This document shows, one piece after another, positions 22,290 through 33,925 of a DNA stretch of 64,000 nt (positions are counted from its first letter, which is position 1; every line of letters begins with the position of its first letter). The stretch comes from Desarmillaria ectypa (lineage: Eukaryota; Basidiomycota; Agaricomycetes; Agaricales; Physalacriaceae), in assembly GCA_030407005.1 (NCBI GenBank), contig JAUDYN010000006.1, positions 2,542,001 through 2,606,000 on the forward strand. Direction: 5' to 3'. The position numbers and the translations under genes are program-made. A model generated the notes under the pieces. It was not told the origin of the DNA, searched no databases, and saw nothing but the letters and a program-made list of their open reading frames with translations.

Positions 22290-24100
22290 GTGGTTCCGTC
22301 TCCTTGGATGCTTTATTCTCCAGTGTCTTCTTCGGCAATATCGACATCAGGGAATGTTCCGAAGGTTGGTTCAAAGTGGCATGTGCTGTTGAGGTATTGA
22401 ATCAGGTGGGGGATGTTCTTTTGGCGTGCTAAGATGTGTTTGACGGTCACTGCTGTTCCTTGTGTGCCTATAGATCTCTGTAGCATCTCTCGTTCATTCT
22501 GGTATGCTGGGCAACATATGAGATGGTGGTGGACTGATTCATTTGGGTATGAACATTTTGGGCATGCAGGGGATTCAACTTGTTGGATGTTGAAGAGGTG
22601 ACAGTTGAGCCTGATGTGTCCAGTTCATAGCTGCACCATTATACTGGTAATTTTGCATGGCATGGAAGTGGCCAGCTTCCTATACTGGCATGCAGCTTGC
22701 TGAGCAGTTGCTGAGTTAGTATGTCAGAACCTGGAGTAGCAGGGTGACTTCCTCCAGGCCTGATCAGCATGACATTTCTGTTTTGCATAGAAATCTCAGA
22801 GTAATGATGATTTGTTGTAGGGGATTGGTTTTCGTAGTGATGCAGGAAGTTTCCACAGCTCACTGTCATTGTCTTGGGCTGCCATTTTTGCTTCATCTGC
22901 CACTTTGTTCCCTGCTATGCCTTAATGTCTGGGTACCCATCAAATTTTAATGGTGATATTGGGATGCTGTCTCAGTACCATGTCAATGTGTTTGTGGAAT
23001 AGATCAAAGATGTGGTGTGATATTGCAGCTCACAAGAGGGTCATTACCTGAATAGCAGATGTGTTGTTGATGCTGAATGTTGCAGTTTGGACATTTTTCA
23101 TGCCTCAGAGTGGTTTCATGCATAGTGTTAGTGCCAGACCTTTGCCATCATATACTTTATGCTTCCTCACTGATCCTACCCTTAACCATAGTGTCTTCAC
23201 TCTTCTTTCCCCCTGAAATACCACTGCCACTGCATCTATGCTACTGTCAATGCTGGATCCATCTCCATATGCCTTCACATCACTGTTGTCCATCCTCTCC
23301 ATTGCTATCACTTCCTCTATTGATTCTGCTATCTTGGTCTTGATTTTGACTTCCATTGTGGCAGGAAATGCACTGCCTTGATTGTTTCTGTCTTGTCTGG
23401 TTGGATGTTGAAGTCCCTTGTCAGCTCATGCAGTGGTGATCAGTGTCTTTTGACATATCTGTTTGCTGCTCAACATATGGGTCTGTATAGTGGGTGTTCA
23501 GGAGGTAGGCATGCCATGCATGCAAGCACTTGGTGCCAATACACTTCTACCTGTCCTTGCATGGGGAGTAGGTTAGCATGTATGTCTAGGACATCTGCTG
23601 CCATTGTTTGCATGCCCCCTGTTATGAGAATGGCTGTCTTCCTCTGGATGGAGGACAGACAGTTCACTGTGTGAATACTGCTTTTCCCATCTTTCTTCTT
23701 CTTCTTCATTCTTCTGTGGGTTTAGAAATATGTCAGCAGTATATAGAATTTGTGGTATTGCAATGGAGATATAGGTTATTCACATGCTTTCCCTGGTGAC
23801 TCCCGAGCTCATGTGTGCGAGCCACTGGAATTGAGTTAACCAGTTGTCAGCCTTCTTTATGGCTGCTGCACCCTGCTCCTTCCACTGCAGTCCTGCATCT
23901 ACATAGACTCCAAGGAACTTTGCGACTGGTTTTGGTGATATGAGGTGTTGTCCGATCTGGATTGGTGATCCCATGTCTGGTTCTCGGCACCTTGTGCCAT
24001 TTCCTAGTTGGGTGGTTGTCTCTCGTGTTTTTGGCATAAAATCAACGAGTTGGAACTTTGCGATTCCGTATTCACAGTTGTGTTCCCTTGCCCATTCAAC
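22290..24100 (-). mobile_element. Decayed, 5'-truncated non-LTR retrotransposon (LINE) fragment
   Basis: Minus-strand remains of a LINE polyprotein. From high to low coordinates there are a reverse-transcriptase C-terminal part (KFLGVYVDAGLQWKEQGAAA, NWLTQFQWLA), a connection region, then an RNase H domain. That domain has DGSSIDS and a later WVPRH-GIAGNKVADEAK block. A C-terminal zinc-knuckle-like segment follows (ACPKCSY, HHHLICCPAY, NEREMLQ). Stops interrupt it, for example TGA at 22940-22942 and TAA at 22922-22924, and several frame changes occur. The RNase H Glu position reads VYDGK, not the usual VYEAE. The 5' end stops abruptly near 24100, about 250 bp past the end of the F-box gene, as expected for incomplete reverse transcription. 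Its core is nearly free of CpG (see findings). Confidence 0.85.
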
Positions 24101-24357
24101 CCCGTCTCAATACCTGTATGTTCTCAGCATTGATCTTAAATTTCATTGACCTTCGAGAACCGACACTTTCAATACCCTCACCATGCCCAACTTCTTGATA
24201 CTCCTTACTTACCAGTCTACATCGACACTCAGCGCACCTCCCCATCCATTGATAAATGTAATTGATGAGGTAAAATAGGTACAGATACATCTTGATACTT
24301 GCTGATAGATCGCCTCCAAGACCCAAGTAATACAGAAAATAAATAGTCCAAAGATAT

Positions 24358-26883
24358 CTAGGCAAATGGGGACATGGAGGGCGATGACCTGATAATAAGA
24401 CGATCAGACCAATAGGTAGGAGTAGAACAAAAAACAAATACCTTTCGCTCTCCGTCCAAACAACTTCATCAACTCTTTTCTCCAGCCACTGGATAACATC
24501 CCCTCCAATGCCCTGGCTGTCGTACAACTCAAGTCGCTTCAGCCTAACAGGTGACAAACCATTGACGACAGTCCCTGTGGCACCACCATCGGGATTTCGA
24601 CCTTCCACAGCCTGAACAAGCTTTGCCCATCCCTCATGCCCATGACAACTCCTCAGCCCCAGTTCCTTCAGCTTAGGACATAGCCACGCGTTAGCAACCA
24701 CGTTGCTCCCCATCACCCCGATCGCCACCGCGCCGGTCATCATCTCCTCGTCTGGCATGCCAAGCCCAGCCATAAGCACATCCAAGTGCGAACCACCCAC
24801 ACGGAGACTTTCAAGATGGGGTAGGTCGTTCAAGAATAACCATGACACAACGACACCCCCGGAGCCATAATAGAACGGCGGTGAGGATGCGGATACTGTG
24901 TCTGGAATGGATCCCTCTGCATGATGTCCAGTGCCATAGCCGTATGCGATCCCGAGATGCTTAAGGTTCATCGCTGTTGACGGTGTCTTCGCAAGAAGGG
25001 TTTGGATATATTCCTCGATGGACTCCCGGGCTTCAATGTCCAGGTTCAGCTCCTCGAGGTCGGGTAAGACGAGGGACTCGACAAGGTTTGTGAGCATATA
25101 GTGCCCCCCTAGATTGAACTCCTTCAGATGGGGGAGCGTCAACTGAGAGAGGGGTAGGATGGGAGGCAGTACTGTTTGGAAATGAAGAGAAACACGCTCA
25201 AGAGAATGCTGATTTGCGTGAAGGATATGAAGGATTTGGTTCAGAGGGTGTTGTGAGGCAGGTAGCGCGCGGAGATTGAGATTTCGGAGATTACTTTGGA
25301 AAAGAGGCGAAGACCACTTGAAAGGAATGTATTGTAAAGTGACGGTGTCTAGGGCCGGCACGACTTGCTTTGTGGACGGAGTATTGGGAAGCCATGCCCA
25401 GTGATCAGGATAATACACAGACTCTGCAGCTGACACTTCGAAGTGCTTCAGCAAGGGAGCATCACCTATCAAAGATATTCAGATACCCTGACAAGTGATC
25501 ATTATTCAAGCTCACCAGTAATTGATTTGAGCGCAAGCATTGAGGGGAATTGGCGGTCGAATCTGAACACGAATCGCTCCCAACGATGCATTTGCTCGAC
25601 GAGATAGTAGACCGCTACGAAGCCCCAGGGTGTACCGCGACCCCAAGCTGACTTATCGCCGCGTGGACGATCGCTGGGATATGACGGTGGAGATGAAGGT
25701 ACCCAAACATCATGACTGTGATGCGATGATGGAGACATAGGTATGATGATGGGAGTGTTTGCAGGCGGGAGCACTCCTGTAGGAGATATCATGTATGAAG
25801 GCCCTGAAGATGGAAATGACACTGGGTATAGGAACGATGTCGGAGGTGAGGAGGACCGTCGCCGTCGACGGCTACCAGTCGGGACATCATTCGTGCCTTT
25901 TGCGACATGGAGGTATATTTCGATGTCTAAAGGGACTGACGAGCCTGATCGCTCAAGCCACAGTCGAATGGTCTCCGGAGAGGAGGTAGGAGTTGTGACA
26001 AGGCGTATCTAGGAAACGATCAGATACGGATAGACGCGGCGAAAACATAATAAAGGAACGGGGGAAAAACAACAAAGAAAACGGGGCTAAGAAGAAATAT
26101 GTATGTCTGTGTCCTCGCGACATCGATTTGCAAAACACGACGTCCAATGTCTTTGGTCTACTGTACCGGTGGAACGGGTGGCGTCAAGCTGGATTACAGC
26201 CGCTGGTGAAATCCTGTTATGTAGAACAGGACGAGACGACGCCTCTTTCTGCCAATAGAACATCATCTGTTCGACACCAGGGAGCCGAACGGTGGCGGAG
26301 ACATCATTGAAAAATGAGACTACGGCCAACCAATGCAGGGACGCCGAAAATGAATGCATTGTCGACTAGATCCGTATGGCCGTGATTGCTGAGACAGCCG
26401 GACGTCTCAGAACCCCGGACGACGAAAAAGCACCGAAAGTTCCACCGTATCTCCAGAACAGGACAGAAGGAGGAAGATTGGAAGAATGGAACAACAAAAA
26501 GGAATACTCACTTTGGCCCATATCCGGGGCATTGCCAAAGCCAATCGCCTCCAGTTCACACAGACTGACGCCAGAACCCATGCACAGCAAGGATGGTCCT
26601 CAAAGCACCAATAGAAAACGTCCCGTAAAAGCTCCATCGGCAAACGTCTCATCGGCGAGATATATGCCTGGGTAGCAAGAATTTGTTCGTCGAGCTGAGT
26701 CTTTTCGCGCCGTAGGGCATCGATGCGACATTGGGCCTCTTGAATTACTTTGGCGAGATTCGCTTCCGCGTCAGATATTTCGGTGACGAGAGCCTCCTGG
26801 GACCGTATGGATGTCTCCAGACTGCTGCGAGCATCAGAAAGGCTCGACATGGTGGGAGGATTGGGAAAAGGGAGCGGCAACAT
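24358..26883 (-). CDS. F-box protein with coiled-coil N-terminus and leucine-rich repeats
   Basis: Likely SCF adaptor of the agaric F-box expansion. The N-terminal coiled coil (SSLETSIRSQ, DAEANLAKVIQEA, CRIDALRREKTQLDEQIL) precedes the F-box at ISPMRRLPMELLRDVFYWCF and VLASVCVNWRRLALAMPRIW. An intron of 503 nt (26511 down to 26009) follows, far longer than others in the window. Next come IRLVTTPTSSPETIRLWLE, a Pro/Ser-rich insert and a leucine-rich region (RNLNLRALP, LEELNLDIEA, LKRLELYDSQ). The last exon, after an intron at about 24391-24440, ends SSPSMSPFA at the stop 24358-24360. The start at 26883 could instead be the ATG at 26850. Confidence 0.85.
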
Positions 26884-26991
26884 GGTGGTTCAAAGTCAAG
26901 AATCGGTGTTACTAAATCGGGGATGTAAAGTGACGTAATCAAATGCACAGGCTCCAAGCGCTCCGTTCTCCAGCTCTCTCGTCTTGCCATC

Positions 26992-27451
26992 ATGGTCAAA
27001 TCTTCAGATGTCCTCATTATCCTCGTGGGTTTTCTTCTTTTATTTTTTGTATCTGCACTGACAGATCTCAAGGTCGCAATCATCTTTCCACCAGCTGCAG
27101 CTGCATTCTTAACGGGATGTGGCTGTGATCTTCTCATTAACATATGCCTGACTCTGTGCGCTTTTCTTTGTCTCTGTGGCTTTCAGTCCTTGATTTTTCT
27201 CTCTTCTCAGTCTCGGTTACATTCCTGGCCATATTCACGCGTTTTGGCTCATCTACAAGAAGATGCAGGCCGAGGAGCGCTACGGAGCTGGAGGTTTCCA
27301 ATGTGCGTCGTGTATACCATTCGCTTTCACGGCTTCAGCTGAATATTCTCGTGTAGACGTCGGTAACGGACAATACAAGCCATACCCTCAGGCTCAGGGC
27401 ACATTAATTCCTGGTCAGACTCCTCCAGCCAACTATGGCGCCACTCAGTGA
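26992..27451 (+). CDS. PMP3: PMP3/SNA-family small membrane proteolipid, copy 1
   Basis: Two-helix plasma-membrane protein; in yeast Pmp3 affects membrane potential and cation tolerance. Four exons join to about 100 residues: MVKSSDVLIIL, then VAIIFPPAAAAFLTGCG, CDLLINICLTLLGYIPGHIHAFW and LIYKKMQAEERYGAGGF. The family core (FPP, CGCDLLINI, LGYIPGHIHA) is intact. A polar tail of about 35 residues follows (QYKPYPQAQG, ANYGATQ), longer than yeast Pmp3. Stop at 27449-27451. It diverges from the F-box gene with only about 108 bp between starts. A paralogue lies at 59600-60116. Confidence 0.92.
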
Positions 27452-27800
27452 TTTCGAACTTCACATATACCTTGCTACTGGATGTACATATTGGTTCGAG
27501 CATACTTCTACCATGACACACGACTGAATATATGATTTTTTTCCCGATCATCGAAGCTCAACTGACGCTATGAAAGATACTCACCCGACCTGCCGGTGTC
27601 AAGGTTGTCGCCGCTATCTCAGCCAGGACCTAATTTTGTATTAGGCCTACTTTCGGATAATACGTCTCGGCAGGTGTTAACGGTAGATAATTGAAATATC
27701 TCCGGGTGATCCGATGATGAATGCCCATTAGGTGTCCGAATTATGGAACTATTGACCTATGACAGGACATCAGAAAGAATACAAACAAATCCAGTACCGT

Positions 27801-29127
27801 TCATACATCCATAGTACCTGACAGCGCATCTCGTAGTTGGTCGCGAGAATGCAAGGTATCTATCAGAGTCTGAAATGAATCCGAATTGAGTCGTAATGAC
27901 TTGAGCGTATCTGCACTCATTATTGAATACATGCGACCTGTTGATCCAGCGAAGAACGCGTATACTTGAGTATCTGGGGATACTACACAGAGATAAGTTG
28001 GCACAAAAATGAGAAGCAGGGTAATCCAGGCCTACTTAGGAAGGCTGCTAGGTGCCCCATCGCAAAGATGCAAGTGAACAGGCCCGTTTGCACTGCCCCA
28101 CGAATGAGCCGATAGATAACATTATCCGTGCGACCGTAGCCTGTACGAGCACAGTACAGCGCGTAGGAAAGGGTGCCTGCCAATATCATTAACTAGGCTT
28201 AGATCGCAACAACGCTGGGAGCTACCTGTGACTATAATATCGGCCCCTGCCTGTAAGCTAAGCCACGCAATGAGGTATGCCTTGAGTGTTCGTTGATCAT
28301 AAATGCTGGAAATGGTCAAAAGGATAATGTCGTAAAAATAGATATCCAACAGAAGACACACTTGTTAGCCTTCCAGGACTCTAAATCCTTATCAGATAGC
28401 GACAGTGAGTATCAGGTAAGGTACAAACCTTTACCGAACCAACAATCGCAGTAACGAAGTTGCCCATTGAGAGCGTCATGATCCCAACATGGACCAATTT
28501 ACTCTCCATTAGACGGCTGGATCTAATATTCACATTAGAAAATAAGTGGTATAGAAGGAAATTTGTTTGAGTTTACTGTGCTGTCAAGAATTGGTGCGTC
28601 AAGATAGAGGAGGGTCAGTCTCGAAAGTTACACGAAGGTTGGACGCACCAGTAAAGCCATGCCATATAAATTAAACTGTTCGATATGGAAAATAAACTAC
28701 AGTTTCGCCTGCAAGTGAGAATACGTACGACGCAGAATACACGGTGTCGTTCAGGCACAACAGAACGACTGTGGCTCTACAATAGAATGTATCTTGGTGT
28801 TCCAACAGTCATATATGTGCTGAACGACTTACTGGACCCAAAGACCATCCTTATATCTTTTAGTCCTCTCTAAATCTCAGCTTGCTCATATCTAACAAAG
28901 GATTACTTACCGCGGTTGAAATAAGACGTGTACTGATAAGTTACGAAGCCGAAGAAATAGGTATTAACTAGGAGGATATCAGCGTTGACAGACGCGGACT
29001 CCGCATCAAGTTTACACATACTGATTATACCAAGGAGCAGGACACCTACATATCCCATGACCAATCAGCGGAATTTACGCTTCATAAAAATTTGTCAATC
29101 ACCTAGGGTATCGTTGTACAAGCCCAT
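27801..29127 (-). CDS. DUF6534-type multi-pass membrane protein
   Basis: Member of the large agaricomycete DUF6534 membrane family, role unknown. Exon 1 (MGLYNDTL) joins LGVLLLGIISI and NTYFFGFVTYQYTSYFNRG. Then DIRMVFGS, LLCLNDTVYSAS, LVHVGIMTLSMGNFVTAIVG, LIAWLSLQAGADIIVTG and the signature region TLSYALYCARTGYGRTDN, IYRLIRGAVQTGLFTCIF. AFFAGSTGRMYSIMSADTL follows. The TGYGRTDN-like motif and the following QTGLFT are characteristic. Splice joins at both ends of the first three exons are clear. Stop at 27801-27803. Middle exons are approximate. Confidence 0.78.
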
Positions 29128-30399
29128 GACGACCGGCCGGAGTAGTAGAAAGGGAACACAAAGGTCAAAGACCTCCCTACGCCCATAAAACCTACTGGGG
29201 ATAGAGATTTCGAAGGATAAGAACGTGTGATGACTTGAAAAACCAGCCTACAGTACGTATGTATCGTGTATCCTGATAGAATTGGTCAAACTCGATCGTA
29301 ACGAGATGGCTGATTGGTTCCTCCAGCCGAATTTGAAACGTTCGTTTTGGCTCTGCAATCTAATCTGCAATAGGTAATTTTCTAGGAGAATAACGAATTA
29401 CAAAGCTGGCGGGATATATAGTCATCCACCCGCTCCCGCCCATGACGCGATTCCCATATATAGGTTAGTGTCAGGTTCTCAGTTACGTGAGTATGCCTAG
29501 ATCGGTCGACGGTTGGACTGACTTTGAATGTGTATTCCTGAACCAGGCGTAGGATTGCATCCGCAAACAGCCTAGAAAAACATAAGACGGTTTGGTGACT
29601 GAGGCAGAGATATGATAGAGGTACATTACTATAGATCGTAGGAACGATGGTGTCCTGTATGCTTTCCAATTTCCGAATCCAGTCGGCACGGAATTACTTT
29701 CGATCCTTTATCACTCGCCTAGTTCTGAGATCCCGTTGCATTATGGGAATGACCATCACCGCTCCGCGTTAGGCTTGGCTGGCCGCTGGATCTGTCATAC
29801 TTGTGGCCTCCTTCTCAGGTCGAGGAAGGGTCTACAAAGAAAAATGCTGCACGACGAGTAGGGTCACGATGTTCGATCTGTAGACGTCTTGAAGTACTCA
29901 GGCTGAAGGAGGGCCTGCATGTATTGGTTTGTAGGATACATGACCCTGGAGGGTGTTTATATATAACACGTTGATAGCGCTAGTACGCGAGTAGTATGAA
30001 TGAGTAAGCGTTTCGCTTGACGGATTATAACATACCTAGCGAGAGAACTCATAATGCCATCCGTCTTGAACCGGACGCTGGAGCCCTGTTTGGCGTTCTC
30101 GAGTTTGCAGCTGAGCCTACAACATGGGGTTCCATGCATGAGATATTTCAATCATGAGGTAACAGAGCTTGTGTGAAGAGGGAAAAACATGTCCATACGA
30201 CGGAAAGCAGATAACCATGTATGCAAATGAATACAAGCGTTCCATATGCGTGTTGCTCCGTGTTGTATTCACCAGTCCGTCTTTACAGCCTTCAGGCAAG
30301 GTTCTCCGATCAGATGGAAATGCGCAACCGGACAATCAATCAAAACTTAGCCATCGACGTAAGAGAAGCGAAAAACACACACATGACACGACCAGCTTT
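29128..30399. other. Gene-free stretch
   Basis: About 1.3 kb with no supported gene. Minus-strand frames at 29382-29669 and 29483-29689 and small ones near 30117-30335 lack motifs. Confidence 0.4.
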
Positions 30400-30716
30400 T
30401 TTGCTTGCTCAGGAAATCTTCCGGATTTTCTCAGTCAACCTCGGGTCTATTAAACCAACGGGAAAGCAAACGATCTGTCCGGAACCATCTTCCTCAAAAT
30501 TCTTTAATGCATTGCGAGCCCTTTTTACCTTCTTAGCAGCAAGATAAACTTCTGGGTCTCCCACAATCGTATAATTCAATCAATCTTGAATTCATGTGCT
30601 GTATGGAGATACGTCAATGTCCTTGTAGGGTGTACATATATACATAAAAAAACACGCCTTCCGCTTGTGACGGTGATCACTTGACCCGCCAGGTATAGCC
30701 CATTGAAGACTGTCAT
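30400..30716 (-). pseudogene. SDR relic, third copy of the window's SDR family
   Basis: On the minus strand an N-terminal piece MTVFNGLYLAGQVITVTSGR matches the exon-1 region LxGxVVIVTGG of the two intact SDRs. After a gap, GDPEVYLAAKKVKRARNALK and GQIVCFPVGLIDPRLTEK match their VYLAARNE and DPRLA blocks. The nucleotide-binding GxxxGIG segment is deleted and a stop interrupts the frame near 30415. No catalytic YxxxK part follows. It is therefore a truncated, decayed copy in the same orientation as copy 1. Confidence 0.75.
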
Positions 30717-31219
30717 GACGAGTGATTGCTTCCACATTGTTTGCCGACGGTAAGAAGCACGTAGAATTTCCCTGCCATATGCTCTTAAAACTTTCGAAGC
30801 AAAGCCAGTTGGAACCCCAGATTTGAACTATCTGCAGTCGTGTGGAGGAAGCAAGTCGATGATGGTGGAAACAACACCTGAGTGGCTGTGCATTCGATTT
30901 TTCCTTCTTCAACTATTATAATTTATCTTTCGGGACACGAAGCCAGCGAGGAGGTGCTCCCAGGACAAAGAGTAACAACGATTTTATACAAGTAAGAGAG
31001 AAAGTCAATTTAAACAAACAGAGATTACGGTAGTATAAACAACAAATGATGATATACAGTAGTATGAAGCTATGCCGTGTGCAGTTGAAAGTAAATCTGT
31101 GTGATGGAATAATATATGCGCGTTAAGTTCATACCTGCTAGGATGTTAGACTAAACTGGTAGCGAGACTGCCTTAATGAATTCCATGCTAGGCCTGTCTA
31201 AAGAGCGCTTGGATTCAGG

Positions 31220-33925
31220 TCAACGTTCTACACATTTTGCCGACTCTGTAGGGAGTGGGTGTGACATCCATGCAGTCCAGTCGTCGGGAGAAGTGAGTTG
31301 AGGGGGTACAGGAAGAACGATCTCGTCTTCATCGTCGCTTTCAGATTCATTCGTATCATCATCTGCAACGGCGCTAGATATAGACAGCGGTTCCGGAGGA
31401 GGGGTAGGCACTGCGACGACAAAAGGTTCTTCAGCCATTGTCGTTATGGATCCAAGCATCCCTCCTCTCATCCTGTCTCTCTGATCTCTATCCTTCAACT
31501 CCTTCTTCAACCTCTCCAACTCCGATTCCTGCAGCCTCTTCTTTTGCTCCTCTCTAGCCTTCCTCCTCCTTTCCTTCTCCTCGTTGTCCTCCCTTTCCTT
31601 CTTCTCTTTCTCCGCCTTCAACCGCTCCCTCATTTCCCTCTCGCTCACAACCCATTCTGCCGCCTCATTTGCCGCCGTATACGGCTGGCTCTTGTGCTTC
31701 AGAAGGTATCCTTGTAGCGCCGCTACGCTGAACTCTTCCTGTGGGATCGCATCCGCGAATTTCTTCGCCAACAATGCCAATGCCACGCTGTCAAGAGGCT
31801 TCGCAGAGTGATAATTATTCGTAATATATTCCTCAATCGGTGGTGGCAAATATGCCCGGTTGTTCGCGCCGAACTGAGGCAGTACCTGGCCCCTGGATTT
31901 GGCGTTGACATTTTTCTTCGGTGAAAGAGATAGCGATGTGGACGACGATGCAAATGAAGGGGAAAGGGACCATAGCGTCGATGAGCATGGACTCGGTGTC
32001 CGCGAAGGTGAAGGTACATCTATGCCTTGAAGCTCATCGCCCTCAGAGTCACTTGGTGCTGTGCTACCTTTCGACGGTGTAGATTCTTCCAGAGATGGGA
32101 AAAAATTGCGAAACAGTGCCTCCGCTTGCCATTTGGACGCGTTCTTGAACTCTATCCAGACATCCATACGACCTGGTCGAGAGAGAGCAGGATCGAGGCG
32201 CTCTAGATGATTTGTCGTACTGGCCAAAAAAAGATACGAATCACAACGTGTGCGCAACGTTGAGGGGAGAAAACTCACGCGAATAACAATCTGCCTTCCG
32301 CTGCCGCCACTCCGTCCAATGCGTTCAAGAGTCCACTCAAACTCAACGTGTTTACTTCTGACAACTGGTCTCGCTGATGTTTCCTACTGCGGCTGGCGGT
32401 GGGAGGACCATTGGGGATATCACTTTGATCATTATCCCCACCGTTATTCCCTTCAGGGTTTCCATCGGAGTTCTTGTCTCGCGAGACGCTTCTTGTGAAA
32501 GCGGCATCCAAGTCCTCCAGTAGGAGTATACATCTCGGGGGAACACGACCCATCAATGTTGTTAGCGTACTATCGCTGATCCAGGAGGACGAAAGTGATA
32601 CGACGTAGATGTCCAGCATGAGTTCACCGGCAATTGCGTGTATCAGGGAAGATTTACCAGACCCTGGGACACCATGGAGGAGATACCCTCGTCGAAAAGG
32701 AATGCCGCGGTCCGCGTACCACTATAATTCAAATCTCCATAAGTGCGCTTTCACGGGCAATGTAAGAACCAATAACGCACCTTTTCGGATTTTAAAAAAT
32801 CCCGAGCGTCATTGAGGAGCATCTCCTTCACGCCCGGGTTAAGTACAATTGACCCCATTGTGCGTTTATGCCGTGAGTCCGTCCAGCGCCAGTTCCCATA
32901 GAGATCCGCGAAGTATATCTGGATGCGATGGACCGCCTCTGCTTCAAATTCTAAAAAAAAATGGCCTCAAACTGAATACTTATATCGTACAACGAAAGTA
33001 CAAACCTCGTTTGGCTTCGAGGACAAGCTGTTTCAGAACTGTGTTATTCCGAGCGACCACGCTTTGTGTCCAATTAACAAAGCGCCAAATGATAGAAACA
33101 GGATGCGCACCTTATGGAGAGAACTTCACATCCGTCACTCTTCCTACCCCGCTTGACTCGTAGCCAATGTCCCCCATAGAAGATGGTATGCATAGTATCG
33201 AATGTCGGCTGGAATACGACTCGTGTCTTTACCCTTCCCGGTATGTCGTCCCCATCCGCATCGTCCTCCTCGTCACCAAAGGAGTTATCAGTTGCCCGTC
33301 CAAAGCCGGAGGAAGAACGGGTGGTAGTCTCGAATTCTCGAGACCGTTGCCACTCTGGCCTTCGTGACAACCAAAGCATGAGCCACTCATAAGGATAGTC
33401 TTCCTCCGAAAAATGTGCCGTAAGAAAGAAGGCTACAATTAGATGGTTAGATTAGTACGCAATAGTACGAGAAAGAATGATAAGGTATCAACGTCAACGT
33501 CGGTACGACATCCGAACGCAAAGCATTTTAGAGGCGAGACAGAAGAAAGAATAAGGTAAAGAGGATGCAAGGTGCCATTGGAGGTATAAAATGCACTGTT
33601 GCAACAAGATGAAATAGAACGGCAACACGAGACGTCCGTGCAGTGGAGTAAGATTAGAGCGCGGAGTCCATGTGTTTGCCTCGAAGGTGAGAAAGGTTAG
33701 AAGGGATAGAAAATGCTTACAGTTGACAAAATGCGACCTAAAGCACCACATAGATGTTAAAGGTCGAAGAGAAGGAGCCTAGAGGATTGCTCACCAAGCA
33801 GAGCTCGATGCCCGTCTAGCGGTTTCTACTGTGCCACCGAGGACGACAAGCTTCATGCTGTCGATGACGGAGGAGCCGGCAGCGCTGCCCACGAGAGGCT
33901 GGATAAGTGATTTGAAAGTGTCCAT
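31220..33925 (-). CDS. BCS1-like AAA ATPase
   Basis: Member of the BCS1 AAA family; yeast Bcs1 moves the Rieske iron-sulfur protein across the inner mitochondrial membrane. Start at 33925 (MDTFKSLIQPLVGSA). The BCS1 N-terminal domain includes EWLMLWLSRRPEWQRSREFE and TIFYGGHWLRV. The ATPase has Walker A GVPGSGKSS, Walker B CILLLEDLD, the sensor region LSGLLNALDGVAAAEGRLLFA and TTNHLERLDPALSRPGRMD with the arginine finger. A C-terminal extension of about 250 residues has a charged coiled coil (MRERLKAEKEKKEREDNEEK). Such tails are seen in the expanded fungal BCS1-like paralogues, so this need not be the true BCS1 chaperone. Stop at 31220. Confidence 0.88.

Noticed and set aside
23476..23800. 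Separate small gene (KTAILITGGMQTMAADVLDI...) on the minus strand
   Set aside because: It is the connection region of the LINE relic, continuous with RT and RNase H pieces on either side.
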